Shown: piece after piece, positions 1 to 8,691 of the stretch | Numbering within the stretch: the first letter of the stretch is position 1 | Layout: every line of letters begins with the position of its first letter | Source: Bacteroidia bacterium | GTDB taxonomy: Bacteria > Bacteroidota > Bacteroidia > UKL13-3 | Direction of reading: 5' to 3' | Length of the DNA: 64,000 nt | Assembly: GCA_020049855.1 (NCBI GenBank) | Contig: JAGVLJ010000001.1 | Span: 124,001-188,000, forward strand | Position numbers and translations under genes: made by a program | Notes under the pieces: model-generated | Seen by the model: only the letters and a program-made list of their open reading frames with translations | Databases searched by the model: none | Told to the model about the DNA's origin: nothing

Positions 1-538
1 GCTGCATTTGAGTATAGGCAACCGCTTTGGCACCACCACTCACGGTGTAAATAATAAGTAATCCGCCCATCACTAAATTGGTGAAGTAAATATTCCAGCC
101 AAGTAAGGAAGAGAGAATAATGGAAGGAGCATAAATGCTGATACCGGTGGAAAGCCCGCGCTGGATAAGGAACAATAGTGAAGTGAGGATTCTGGTTTTT
201 TTATCGAAACGTTGTTCCATAAATTCATAGGCAGTAAACACTTTTAGCTTATGAAACATGGGCACAAAGGTTACACACAGCACCACCATTGCCAGCGGCA
301 GACCAAAGTAGTATTGCACAAAACGCATCCCATCGGTATAGGCCTGACCGGGAGCAGAGAGAAAGGTAATGGCGCTGGCCTGGGTACCCATGATGGAGAG
401 CAGAATTAGAAACCAGCTCATGGAATTGTTACTCTTAAAATAACTGCTCAGGTTTTGCTCGTGCGTGCTTTTATAAATGCCATAAGCAATTACCGAAAGT
501 AGGGTAAGCGACAATACCAGCCAGTCAAGCGTACTCAT
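1..538 (-). CDS. Sodium:solute symporter (SSS family), C-terminus cut off by window edge
   Basis: Reading from the ATG at 538 down to the left edge gives about 179 residues with several hydrophobic segments. The first segment follows MSTLDWLVL. Next comes SMSWFLILLSIMGTQASAITF, a typical second-helix region of the sodium/solute symporter fold, and then a charged loop (KVFTAYEFMEQRFDKKTR) before further helices. Such proteins import an organic solute with sodium across the inner membrane; the substrate cannot be read. The ATG overlaps the stop codon of a 31-codon ORF at 535-630 by four bases (ATGA), which suggests translational coupling. More than half of the protein lies outside the window. 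Confidence 0.85.
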   Translation of the reverse strand, partial: MSTLDWLVLSLTLLSVIAYGIYKSTHEQNLSSYFKSNNSMSWFLILLSIMGTQASAITFLSAPGQAYTDGMRFVQYYFGLPLAMVVLCVTFVPMFHKLKVFTAYEFMEQRFDKKTRILTSLLFLIQRGLSTGISIYAPSIILSSLLGWNIYFTNLVMGGLLIIYTVSGGAKAVAYTQMQ

Positions 539-630
539 GAGAAGTATTGGGTAAAAAAGTAAAACAACACAATTTCAAGCAGCAAAAAGCCGATGACCAG
601 TAGGTAGCGATATGTCCATTTTTTATTCAT
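535..630 (-). CDS. 31-residue membrane peptide coupled to the symporter
   Basis: A 31-codon ORF starts at ATG 630 and ends at TGA 537-535. It has a basic start (MNKKWTYRYL), one hydrophobic helix (about residues 10-27) and a polar tail (TQYFS). Its stop overlaps the symporter start as ATGA, an arrangement that usually means coupled translation. A role as a small accessory subunit is inference, by analogy with other SSS transporters that have small partners. Its first 45 coding bases are nearly the same as the start of the S41 peptidase gene at 3007, so it could instead be a remnant of that duplication. Confidence 0.5.
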   Translation of the reverse strand: MNKKWTYRYLLVIGFLLLEIVLFYFFTQYFS

Positions 631-676
631 TCTAAATCGGATACAATGATATTTTCGTTGAAAGAAAAAGAAAAGG

Positions 677-3007
677 TTATTTCACTAACTCAAGGGCTTT
701 TTCAAGGAACTCATCGCGCCCTTCAATAACCCCCCTAATTGTTTTATTGACATAAATATCGGGTAAAAACCCCATACCATGCACAGGTATTCCATCGGGC
801 CGGTAAGCCCTGAGCCCTGTAAATTGAACATAGTAACCACCGGGCAAACGAAAACTGTTTACATCTCCATTGGTTCCTGCAGTTGGTTGCCCAACAAAGA
901 TAGCGGCCCCCTGAACGGAGGCAATGTATGTTTCTGCCCAGCTAATGGCGCCAGGCCCAATAATGAATATGATCTGAGCGTTTAGAAAAGGTTTTAGTGG
1001 CCCAATGTACTTGCGGAAAAGGCGTTTGCTTCTTTGTTCTTTGTTATAATGAATCTTTTCGTGATCGGGATAAATAAATTCCGGCACTTGAAACCAATGG
1101 AAGAAGAAGGTATCTTTTTCCCATCTGTTTACAAAATGACGGAAGAAATTGTTGTTGTCATTTGGGTAGCTCCTCATATCGCAAATTATAGCCTTAGCCC
1201 TCACCAGCTGGGGCATGATACTGTCAATTTCCCGCATGTCAGCAATATCTATGTTTACATAAAAAACGCTGTCGGATAATTTGCGGCTGCTAATTTTGTT
1301 TTTGAACAAGTTGTGATAATCTGTTTCCGCAACGGTGCGCACCAGCCAATGTACAGATGTTGATCCGTCTGTCTGTGACATCTCAAGGAGAATAGAATCG
1401 TTGAGACGGCCAGCAAGGGTTTCTGATTTCAAACGCTCATCAAGCCACCCTTTGGTGGCAGCAGAAATATACTGAGCCTTTTCTTCAAAGAACTTGGAAG
1501 GGAGTATTCCGTTTATCTTTTTCACTTCACTCCCTCTTTCAGGGGCAAGGGAGCTATCAAGCGTATAAGTAATGATTAGTTTTCCCTCAACCCACTCCCA
1601 AGCTATTGGAGGAAAATAGTTTTTGGAATCATCATAAACATATACATGCCCGTCTTTTGCTTTGGCGGTTAATCTTCGCAGAACGCGCAAAAAGTCTTCG
1701 GGGTTTTTGGCAGTATAAGATTCTGAAAGGGCAACCCGCAACGCCTCGTTCCAGTCGGTTTTCACAACATCCCAGTACACGTAAAAATGCTGAAAAACAT
1801 TCCAGCACACTACAACATCGGCTAATGTAAGATAAAGAGGGTTCTTTAAGCGCTGTGCCGAATCGATTTTGTTTTTAAGATTTATAAGACTGTTTTTATC
1901 AGCGACAGGAGGAGTACCTTCTTTAGCGTATAAGCAAAGCGGAACCATACAGCTTATATGATGATTGATCCGTTTGTATATGATTTCGTTTGAAGCGGGT
2001 TGTAAATCGAAAATGGAACGGGCATTTTTATAAGCATACTCCTTTTGATTACGACTTTTGATTGAAACCCCGAGACTACCCTGATAAGCCGCACTTGAGT
2101 CGGTCCTGATTAGGTATTGTTTTTTTATAAAAGGGGTCACAAACATTCCAGAAGGAATTTCACCAGGTTTTTCAGCATCGAAATTGCCACTTACTAACCG
2201 CTTCCATGTACCGTCAGCCAGTTTTATTTCAAGGCTCATGTTATCAATAAACATTTCCCCTCGATTACTAAGAAAAAACCCGAAGTACATAAGGTTGGCA
2301 TCGTTATCAATGGTTCCTGTAATTTCGTATTCCTGCCATTCTGTTGAACGGATAGGGGAACGGTACATATTTTCGAAGAACCCAGAGCTGTATTTACCAT
2401 TTACTTTTCTGTCAACCCTTACCCAAAGGTGTCCGGTACCCAAAATGGATGAATTCATTTTTACGCGAGCACTGAATCTGAATTCACGTCCCCTGTAGGC
2501 CGTTGCGTCTATCCATGATGATATTGGGCCAAATTTGTGGTCGTTTGATTTAACATTCTTCAGTTGTGGTCGGTTGACACGCACACTTCTATATATACCC
2601 TCTTGGTCTTCCTCTTCTAACCCTACCCCTTCATGCTGCCAGTAAGTGATCTTATGTTTGCTTGAAGGGCGTGGAATGATGGACGCAGCAATCGAATCCC
2701 CAGTTTTGTAAATGACAACAGAAGGCGCTATGGGATTAAAGAGTTCGCGAAGAACAGAGATTAACTCTTCATCGTTAGAAGCATTTTCTACTTTGCTGCC
2801 CCCATAAACAGCAAACGCATTCCAGTCGATGGACGCAGCTTCATCGCTGGGGTGAAACCAACGCACATAACCATAGAGGCGCGTAAAAGCTATCAGGTTT
2901 TCCACTTTTCGCGATGAAACATTCATTTCCTGCGCGTGCGGTTTCATTACCATCAGCAAAAAGCCGATAACAAACAAGTAGCGATATGTCCATTTTTTGC
3001 TTTTCAT
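677..3007 (-). CDS. S41-family (C-terminal processing type) secreted peptidase
   Basis: This is a 776-residue protein with a Sec signal peptide ending near MKPHAQ (residue 26). The N-terminal half is mostly beta-strand-like and includes a possible carbohydrate-binding-like region (about 130-270). The C-terminal third is S41-like: a PDZ-like stretch around 470-520, the serine motif GPGAISWAET with the likely nucleophile near residue 689, and the family pattern VGQPTAGTNGDVNSFRLPGG. The family cleaves peptides from the C-terminal side, here in the periplasm or on the surface. The start is ATG 3007. The segment KKWTYRYLFVIGFLL matches 14 of 15 residues of the small peptide at 535-630. It lies 28 bp downstream of the GxxExxY gene on the same strand. 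Its substrate is unknown. Confidence 0.85.
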   Translation of the reverse strand: MKSKKWTYRYLFVIGFLLMVMKPHAQEMNVSSRKVENLIAFTRLYGYVRWFHPSDEAASIDWNAFAVYGGSKVENASNDEELISVLRELFNPIAPSVVIYKTGDSIAASIIPRPSSKHKITYWQHEGVGLEEEDQEGIYRSVRVNRPQLKNVKSNDHKFGPISSWIDATAYRGREFRFSARVKMNSSILGTGHLWVRVDRKVNGKYSSGFFENMYRSPIRSTEWQEYEITGTIDNDANLMYFGFFLSNRGEMFIDNMSLEIKLADGTWKRLVSGNFDAEKPGEIPSGMFVTPFIKKQYLIRTDSSAAYQGSLGVSIKSRNQKEYAYKNARSIFDLQPASNEIIYKRINHHISCMVPLCLYAKEGTPPVADKNSLINLKNKIDSAQRLKNPLYLTLADVVVCWNVFQHFYVYWDVVKTDWNEALRVALSESYTAKNPEDFLRVLRRLTAKAKDGHVYVYDDSKNYFPPIAWEWVEGKLIITYTLDSSLAPERGSEVKKINGILPSKFFEEKAQYISAATKGWLDERLKSETLAGRLNDSILLEMSQTDGSTSVHWLVRTVAETDYHNLFKNKISSRKLSDSVFYVNIDIADMREIDSIMPQLVRAKAIICDMRSYPNDNNNFFRHFVNRWEKDTFFFHWFQVPEFIYPDHEKIHYNKEQRSKRLFRKYIGPLKPFLNAQIIFIIGPGAISWAETYIASVQGAAIFVGQPTAGTNGDVNSFRLPGGYYVQFTGLRAYRPDGIPVHGMGFLPDIYVNKTIRGVIEGRDEFLEKALELVK

Positions 3008-3012
3008 TTTTT

Positions 3013-3052
3013 AACCACTGAGGGCACAAAGGTATTCACGGAGACTGTGGTT
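3013..3052. repeat. Hairpin at the 3' end of the GxxExxY gene
   Basis: AACCAC (3013-3018) pairs with GTGGTT (3047-3052) across a purine-rich interior. The right arm lies inside the last codons of the GxxExxY gene, whose stop is at 3036-3038. The hairpin at 3438-3488 on the other side of the gene also begins with AACC and ends with GGTT. The short stem makes this weaker evidence than the other side. Confidence 0.4.
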
Positions 3053-3428
3053 TATCATTAATCACCCTTCTTATTCCATCTTTGAGTAACACTACATTGA
3101 AATTAATCAATAAACCCAATTTACTTTTGGCCAGTTTGATATAGGTCAAGATTTGTGCAAGGTGTATATCGTTGAGCGCATCAACAGCCTTTATTTCAAC
3201 AATAAGTTTATTCTCTATAAACAAATCGGCCCTGTAACCACACTCCAGTTTCACCTCCCGGTAAACCAGCGGCAAGGCATACTCTTTTTGTACAGTAAGG
3301 CCTGATTGCAAAAGTTCATAATACAGGCATTCTTTGTATGCCGATTCCAACAAACCAGATCCGAGGCTGCGGTGTACTTTAAATGCAGCATCAAGGCATT
3401 TTGTGGCTAAGTCGTTATACTCTTTCAT
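3036..3428 (-). CDS. GxxExxY family protein (PD-(D/E)XK nuclease-like fold)
   Basis: This 130-residue protein carries the family signature as GSGLLESAY (about residues 23-31). Later come the conserved strands YRADLFIENKLIVEIKA and HLAQILTYIKLAKSKLGLLINF. The D...E-x-K spacing (DLF...VEIKA) resembles a PD-(D/E)XK nuclease core, which gives the usual description of the family; no activity is established. The start is ATG 3428. Both ends of the gene abut inverted repeats (3013-3052 and 3438-3488). It sits between PIG-L and the S41 peptidase on the same strand, with no functional link to either that I can see. Members of this family are scattered in genomes, which fits acquisition as a cassette (inference). 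Confidence 0.9.
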   Translation of the reverse strand: MKEYNDLATKCLDAAFKVHRSLGSGLLESAYKECLYYELLQSGLTVQKEYALPLVYREVKLECGYRADLFIENKLIVEIKAVDALNDIHLAQILTYIKLAKSKLGLLINFNVVLLKDGIRRVINDKPQSP

Positions 3429-3437
3429 GTGTTTGCT

Positions 3438-3488
3438 TTTTAACCGCAGCGGTCACTGCGAAATACGCTGCGAACGCTGCGGTTAAAA
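3438..3488. repeat. 14-bp perfect inverted repeat upstream of the GxxExxY gene
   Basis: TTTTAACCGCAGCG (3438-3451) is perfectly complementary to 3475-3488, with a 23-base loop that itself repeats GCTGCG/CTGCGA. On the minus strand it lies between the PIG-L stop (3497) and the GxxExxY ATG (3428), ending 10 bases before that ATG. There is no U-tract beyond the stem, so it is not a standard terminator. It may block the ribosome binding region or be the boundary of a small cassette. Confidence 0.7.
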
Positions 3489-3496
3489 CAGTTTTA

Positions 3497-6061
3497 TTAT
3501 TTTCCAAGCTCCAGTATATTTACAAATAAGCGATAAGCCCCCGGAACACCTGCTGGCAATTCGCGGAAGAAAACCAAACCGGTGTACACAAAATATCCCT
3601 TGCCATACTTGCCAATGATAAGAGAGCCTTTGTTGGGTTTTTCATCGGGATCGGCCATGCTCAAAGGCATGACATAATTGGAATCCACCTCTCCCGCACT
3701 GTAAATGCAACGCTCCTGCACCCAGCCTTCAAAATCTTTGGCTGTAATTTTATTGGGGTAATTCAACACCGGATGATTGGGCAGTTCAAAACTCACCGTG
3801 GCATTTTCATCAGTTACCCGATCGCGGGTAATTTTAAATTTGTACGGACCAATATCACTACTGAGCGGTCCGGCCCAGCTGTTGGTGTTGTATTGCACAA
3901 TCAGGTTGCCGCCCTGCGCCACATAATCCATCAGCTTTTGTTTGAACTGCGGTAATTTCTCGTTGGTGTTGTAGGCCCGCACTCCGGTAACAATGGCTTC
4001 AAACTGGTTTAAGTTTTCATTGGTCAGCATGGCATCCGTAATGGTTACTACTTCATAGCCCAATTGCGTTAAGCAAGGAGCCACTTCATCTCCGGCACCG
4101 GGAATGTACCCAATACGTTTCAGCTTTTTCTTCACATCTAAACGAATGAGTTTTATTTCGGCTTTTGGGAAAAGAGTTTGAATTGGAATGTGATCGTATT
4201 TGATTTCTTTGATGCCTTTGGAGTACTCAACTCCGTTAACAGTAGCCAAAAACTTTAATGCTGCAACATTTGATTCTTTTGGAGCACTGATAGTGAAAAC
4301 AAATTCTTTCTCTTGCCCTTTTTTATCTAATTGAAAGTTGTAAGATAACGGTGAGATATTAAATGAAGTTAATTTTGCTAATGCAAATTGCGGATTAGCT
4401 TTGTCTTCTTCCACAACAATCTTTGCGTTTATCTCCTCGGGTGAAGAAAAGCTTAGCGTTCCGTTTACACTGTCTTTCCCGGCCTTAATTACCACCTTGA
4501 TTTGTTTTTGTGTTGGTTCTCCGAAAACAGAAACATCTTCCGGTAGGTTTATCATGACAGGTGGAGTAATCACTAACGGGCGATACAATTCTCCTTTTTC
4601 AGGGTCGACCCATTTGTATTGTACAGGGTATAGGTAAGAAAGAGGGATATCTTGTAGCATAAAAGATAAATCAGCAAAAGACTCGTTAAACAGATGTTTA
4701 ATGCTACTACCATCGTCTCCCAAATATAAAAGAGAGGAAAGTCGTCTATAAGAATAGAGCTCTGAGGGTCTCCACCTAGTTGGTATGAATGTGTTTCCTG
4801 AATCTTGTAGGTTTAATGTGGCATTGGACAGCAAGTTTCCACTATCAGCTCTGCTATTGTAAATACCAAAAGGTAGATCCAGTGATTTTATTTTTACCGG
4901 GAGATTACCCCGGTTTACGATGCTTGTTTTAAGGGTGATTTTATCTTTTGTAGAATAGGAGTGTGTCAAACAGTTTGTTTCAATAAAGAGGCCACTGCAT
5001 AAAAATATTGTAGATGTTATTTCATTTGACCAATATTCTTGCATAGGTTTGGGCATGTCAAGCTGCCTTAGCATTTTTAAGGAACCGAGAAGCGCATCTG
5101 TAATTATTTCTGGACGTTGAGGGCTAAAATCAGAAATAGCTTTACCTAATGTGGTAGATACTTTCTCCCCCCCCTTCACCCTCTTCCACGTAAAATCTAT
5201 CCCCTCAAAAATATCCTTCAGTCCGGCTGTGTCACCTTTAACAGGTTTAAAGTATTCTAAATATTCACCTCGTTGTTTGGCGCTGCCAAAGCCCTGACTT
5301 TTGTGCATGCTGCGGCTTTCGGCTGCTATTTCTCCGTAGCTTTTTCCCAGCAAAGGATTGTAACCGCCCACATCCAGTCTGATAAAGGAGCTCATATCCG
5401 CATTTGGGTCGCGAAAGCGGTTGGTGGCATTGTAAAACAATCTGCGAGGCTGCCACACGTCTACATATTGCAGTTGCTCAGGGAACCGTTTTGGGTCTCC
5501 GGCAGCATCAAAGGCTTCTTCGGCTAAGATGGCCGAGGCGGTATGGTGTCCGTGACCCCCGCTGCCATCGGTGGCAAAACGGGTGATGATGATATCGGGA
5601 CGGAAATTGCGGATGACCCATACCACATCGCTCAGTACCGAGTCGTGGTTCCATTTCTGAAAAGTTTCTTTGGGGGTTTTGCTGTAACCAAAATCGTAAG
5701 CCCGGGTAAAAAACTGTTCGCCCCCGTCAATTCTTCGGGCAGCTAAAAGTTCCTGTGTGCGTATCACCCCCAATTCTACACCTTGTTCGGGGCCAATAAG
5801 GTTTTGTCCGCCATCACCTCGTGTAAGGCTAAGGTAACCTGTTCGCAAACATTTTTCGTTGGCTAAGTAGGCAATGAGGCGCGTGTTTTCATCATCAGGG
5901 TGTGCGGCAATATATAATACCGAGCCAACCGTGTTCAGCTTTTTAAGCTGTAGTAAAATCTCGGATGAAGTGTAGCTGCGCGGGGTCTGAGCACGCAATG
6001 AGCCAAGGGAAAAAATCAATAGAAGGGCACAAGAACAAAAGCGGAAAAGTAACTGTTTCAT
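3497..6061 (-). CDS. PIG-L (LmbE-like) deacetylase with C-terminal amidotransferase-like domain
   Basis: This is an 854-residue protein with a signal peptide (to about residue 25, SLRAQ). The PIG-L zinc motif AHPDDE is at about residues 53-58, and the matching late histidine motif GGHGHH is at about 169-173. These are the residues that bind zinc for N-deacetylation of amino-sugar conjugates. The last ~220 residues (from LKRIGYIPGAGDEVAPCL) look like a class-I glutamine-amidotransferase-like fold. No clear catalytic Cys-His-Glu triad is visible there, so that domain is probably non-catalytic. It is periplasmic or secreted, and its substrate is unknown. The central coding part (about 4200-5170) is markedly AT-richer than the N-terminal part. 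The start is ATG 6061; the intergenic region to 6198 is shared with the divergent arylsulfotransferase. Confidence 0.88.
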   Translation of the reverse strand: MKQLLFRFCSCALLLIFSLGSLRAQTPRSYTSSEILLQLKKLNTVGSVLYIAAHPDDENTRLIAYLANEKCLRTGYLSLTRGDGGQNLIGPEQGVELGVIRTQELLAARRIDGGEQFFTRAYDFGYSKTPKETFQKWNHDSVLSDVVWVIRNFRPDIIITRFATDGSGGHGHHTASAILAEEAFDAAGDPKRFPEQLQYVDVWQPRRLFYNATNRFRDPNADMSSFIRLDVGGYNPLLGKSYGEIAAESRSMHKSQGFGSAKQRGEYLEYFKPVKGDTAGLKDIFEGIDFTWKRVKGGEKVSTTLGKAISDFSPQRPEIITDALLGSLKMLRQLDMPKPMQEYWSNEITSTIFLCSGLFIETNCLTHSYSTKDKITLKTSIVNRGNLPVKIKSLDLPFGIYNSRADSGNLLSNATLNLQDSGNTFIPTRWRPSELYSYRRLSSLLYLGDDGSSIKHLFNESFADLSFMLQDIPLSYLYPVQYKWVDPEKGELYRPLVITPPVMINLPEDVSVFGEPTQKQIKVVIKAGKDSVNGTLSFSSPEEINAKIVVEEDKANPQFALAKLTSFNISPLSYNFQLDKKGQEKEFVFTISAPKESNVAALKFLATVNGVEYSKGIKEIKYDHIPIQTLFPKAEIKLIRLDVKKKLKRIGYIPGAGDEVAPCLTQLGYEVVTITDAMLTNENLNQFEAIVTGVRAYNTNEKLPQFKQKLMDYVAQGGNLIVQYNTNSWAGPLSSDIGPYKFKITRDRVTDENATVSFELPNHPVLNYPNKITAKDFEGWVQERCIYSAGEVDSNYVMPLSMADPDEKPNKGSLIIGKYGKGYFVYTGLVFFRELPAGVPGAYRLFVNILELGK

Positions 6062-6197
6062 GGGGTGGAGTTAAAGTCCTCTCAAAGTAAAGGGTAAATA
6101 GAACGAAAAGCAACCAAATGGGATAGTTGTTTTTTGGAAAGAAAGAAATAACTTGCATAACGGTAACTGGAGTCTCTTTAACTAAATTTTCGTCAAA

Positions 6198-8684
6198 ATG
6201 AATAATAAAATAAGCATTAATTTCATACAAAAACTAACCCTTTTTGTCTTTTTATTTTTGTATCCGTTTTTTTTGTTGGCTGGAGAGCCTAATCATGTTT
6301 TTTATACGAATCCGAAAGCCGGAAGCGAGTACAATAGCATTTACACCAATATACATTTTAGCCTTAGCGCACCAGTGGTGGATGAAAATATGCAGGGGAA
6401 ATTTAAAATTACAAACGAGCAAAACGAGCAAATATTTTTTAAATCATATGTATTTTACTACGGAAAGTTTCTTGTACTCGACCCGTTGACTAAACTTCCA
6501 AATCATCAAAAAATAAAAGTAGCCCTAACCGAAAAGTTACAGCTGAGCGGGGGATTGTGGGTTGACCCTTTTTCGTACACATTTACCACGAATACGTCTG
6601 ACAGTTTTGAAAATATAAGGATGAAAGTTTTGGCCGGAGACAAATCTGCAGCGGCTAATCTTCGCCCCTTTGTTTTAGAATCCAAACAGGCAATTTATAC
6701 CACCACTTCTACCATCCCAGACGAAACACCAATGGTGATTGTAGGAAAGAAAACCAACCCCTCTCCAGGGCAAATAATGCTTACAACCCTTACAACCTCA
6801 GGAACACAACAAACCAACTACTTGCTTATTGTAGATAATGACGGGCGCAAACTTTTTAGTAAAAGCTTACCCGATTGGGTTCTTGGTTTTAAGAAACTTT
6901 CGGACAGTACCTATTCCTATTTTAATAATTATGACTTATGTTACTACATTCTTGATAAATACTTGAACCCGATTGATACTGTACGGGCGCAAAATGGGTA
7001 CATAACAGACTCGCGTGAGTTAATTGTTGATCGCTTCGGTAATTATTATATTCTTGCCGATCAATATACGGTGGTTGATATGTCTACTCAGGTAAGCGGA
7101 GGTAATCCGCAGGCATTGGTTATGGGCGTGGTGGTGCAAAAACTTGATAGAGCAAAAAATGTTTTGTTTGAGTGGAAATCGCTTGATTATTTGCCAATTT
7201 TGCAAGCAGTAGGAGTAAGTTTCACGGCAAATTTTATTGATTACCTTCACAGCAACTCAATAGAGATTGATGGCGACTCTGCCATTTTGCTTAGTTCAAG
7301 ACATTTTAATGAAATCGAAAAAATAAATACCTACACAGGTCAGGTGATATGGCGAATGGGAAGAAATGCGGGAAATCAGTTTTCATTCCCTAACGATTTA
7401 GGCGCTTTTTCATATCAACACGATGCACGAAGATTGCCTAACGGAAACATTATGTTATTTGATAATGGGAACTACCGCCCAACCGCACGCTACTCCCGAG
7501 TAGTAGAATATAAAGTTGACGAGGTAAATAAAATTGCTACTAAGGTATGGGAGTATCGCCACAACCCTGACATAACAAGTAATTTTATGGGTAATGCTCA
7601 GCGGTTGCCAAACGGAAATACAATGATTGGGTGGGGAGGAACTGTACCAACTCTTTCGGAAATTGACACCAACGGAAACGTAGTGCTAGAAATGCAATTA
7701 CCAGGCGGATATTTTTCTTATCGTGCGCTTAAGTTCGACCTGAGTAAACTCCTAGCCGATAATGAGCCAAAATCTTCTTTGAACGACACCTCGTTTTTTT
7801 GTAATCAAAACGAGGCAACTATCACCGGAAACCTGCCGTTTTATCTGCGTAATCAAACTCCTTTTGATTCGATTGCCGAAATAAACCTCAAGGGCGATAA
7901 CACGGTTGAAATGGTTTTTGTGACTCCGCAAAACTTTTTCCGCTACGACTCTACACAACTATTGTTTAATACTTCGCGTTTACTGCAAAGGGATACTCTT
8001 TTGTGTACCCCTTCCGCGCTTACCCTTGCTGTTTCTAATGGATGTCCTGAGGCAAAATATCGCTGGTCAACTAACGATTCTGTTCCGCAAATTCAGGCAA
8101 GTCCTACAAAAGATTCTTATTATTGGGTTGATATTCGTAGCGGCTCTTTTGTTATTCGAGACAGTGTAAAAGTGAGCGTGGCGGATAATAAACCGTTTGA
8201 TATTTACGGAGTGTCGGTATTAAAAACACCGTATGAAATTCACACATATTCGGTGCCATTTGTGCCTCTGTACAACTATGACTGGGAGGTGGTGAATGGA
8301 AATATTGTTTCGGGGTTCGGAACGAATGCTGTTGAAATCCAATGGGGAAATATGGACACAGGATATATCAACATAAGTATGAGCAGGCAGGTTTGTGAAA
8401 AAACAAACAAAACAATTGTATTACTAAATCAAATCACTACGGGTGTTTCTAAGGTGACCCAAACTCGGGTAAAAGCATATCCGAATCCGGCTTATCAGCA
8501 ATTAATGGTTGAAGCAAAAGGTAATTTTGTTGCCGAGGTATATAGCATTGTAGGTCGTAAGGTAATGGTAAAGCAGGCAACGGATACTGGGATCCTTGAT
8601 TTAACCGCCCTGCCTGAAGGAATTTATACGGTATTGGTTACGTGCGAAGGCAGAACGGACTTAGTGAGGATTACAAAACGTTAA
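6198..8684 (+). CDS. T9SS-exported arylsulfotransferase (ASST) family protein
   Basis: This is an 828-residue protein with an N-terminal signal peptide (hydrophobic core about 12-28, ending LLAGE). The middle (about 180-510) has the beta-propeller repeats of arylsulfotransferases: YQHDARRLPNGNIMLFDNG, in which the histidine before the DNG strand is family-typical, then VWEYRH and AQRLPNGNTMIGWGG. Family members move sulfate between phenolic compounds without PAPS. Residues about 550-740 form Ig-like modules. The last ~75 residues, starting VKAYPNPA and ending EGIYTVLV..VRITKR, are a type A T9SS sorting domain, so the protein should cross the outer membrane. It converges on the amidohydrolase gene with a 7-bp gap. 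The start is ATG 6198. The natural substrate is unknown. Confidence 0.85.
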   Translation: MNNKISINFIQKLTLFVFLFLYPFFLLAGEPNHVFYTNPKAGSEYNSIYTNIHFSLSAPVVDENMQGKFKITNEQNEQIFFKSYVFYYGKFLVLDPLTKLPNHQKIKVALTEKLQLSGGLWVDPFSYTFTTNTSDSFENIRMKVLAGDKSAAANLRPFVLESKQAIYTTTSTIPDETPMVIVGKKTNPSPGQIMLTTLTTSGTQQTNYLLIVDNDGRKLFSKSLPDWVLGFKKLSDSTYSYFNNYDLCYYILDKYLNPIDTVRAQNGYITDSRELIVDRFGNYYILADQYTVVDMSTQVSGGNPQALVMGVVVQKLDRAKNVLFEWKSLDYLPILQAVGVSFTANFIDYLHSNSIEIDGDSAILLSSRHFNEIEKINTYTGQVIWRMGRNAGNQFSFPNDLGAFSYQHDARRLPNGNIMLFDNGNYRPTARYSRVVEYKVDEVNKIATKVWEYRHNPDITSNFMGNAQRLPNGNTMIGWGGTVPTLSEIDTNGNVVLEMQLPGGYFSYRALKFDLSKLLADNEPKSSLNDTSFFCNQNEATITGNLPFYLRNQTPFDSIAEINLKGDNTVEMVFVTPQNFFRYDSTQLLFNTSRLLQRDTLLCTPSALTLAVSNGCPEAKYRWSTNDSVPQIQASPTKDSYYWVDIRSGSFVIRDSVKVSVADNKPFDIYGVSVLKTPYEIHTYSVPFVPLYNYDWEVVNGNIVSGFGTNAVEIQWGNMDTGYINISMSRQVCEKTNKTIVLLNQITTGVSKVTQTRVKAYPNPAYQQLMVEAKGNFVAEVYSIVGRKVMVKQATDTGILDLTALPEGIYTVLVTCEGRTDLVRITKR

Positions 8685-8691
8685 TCAAACT

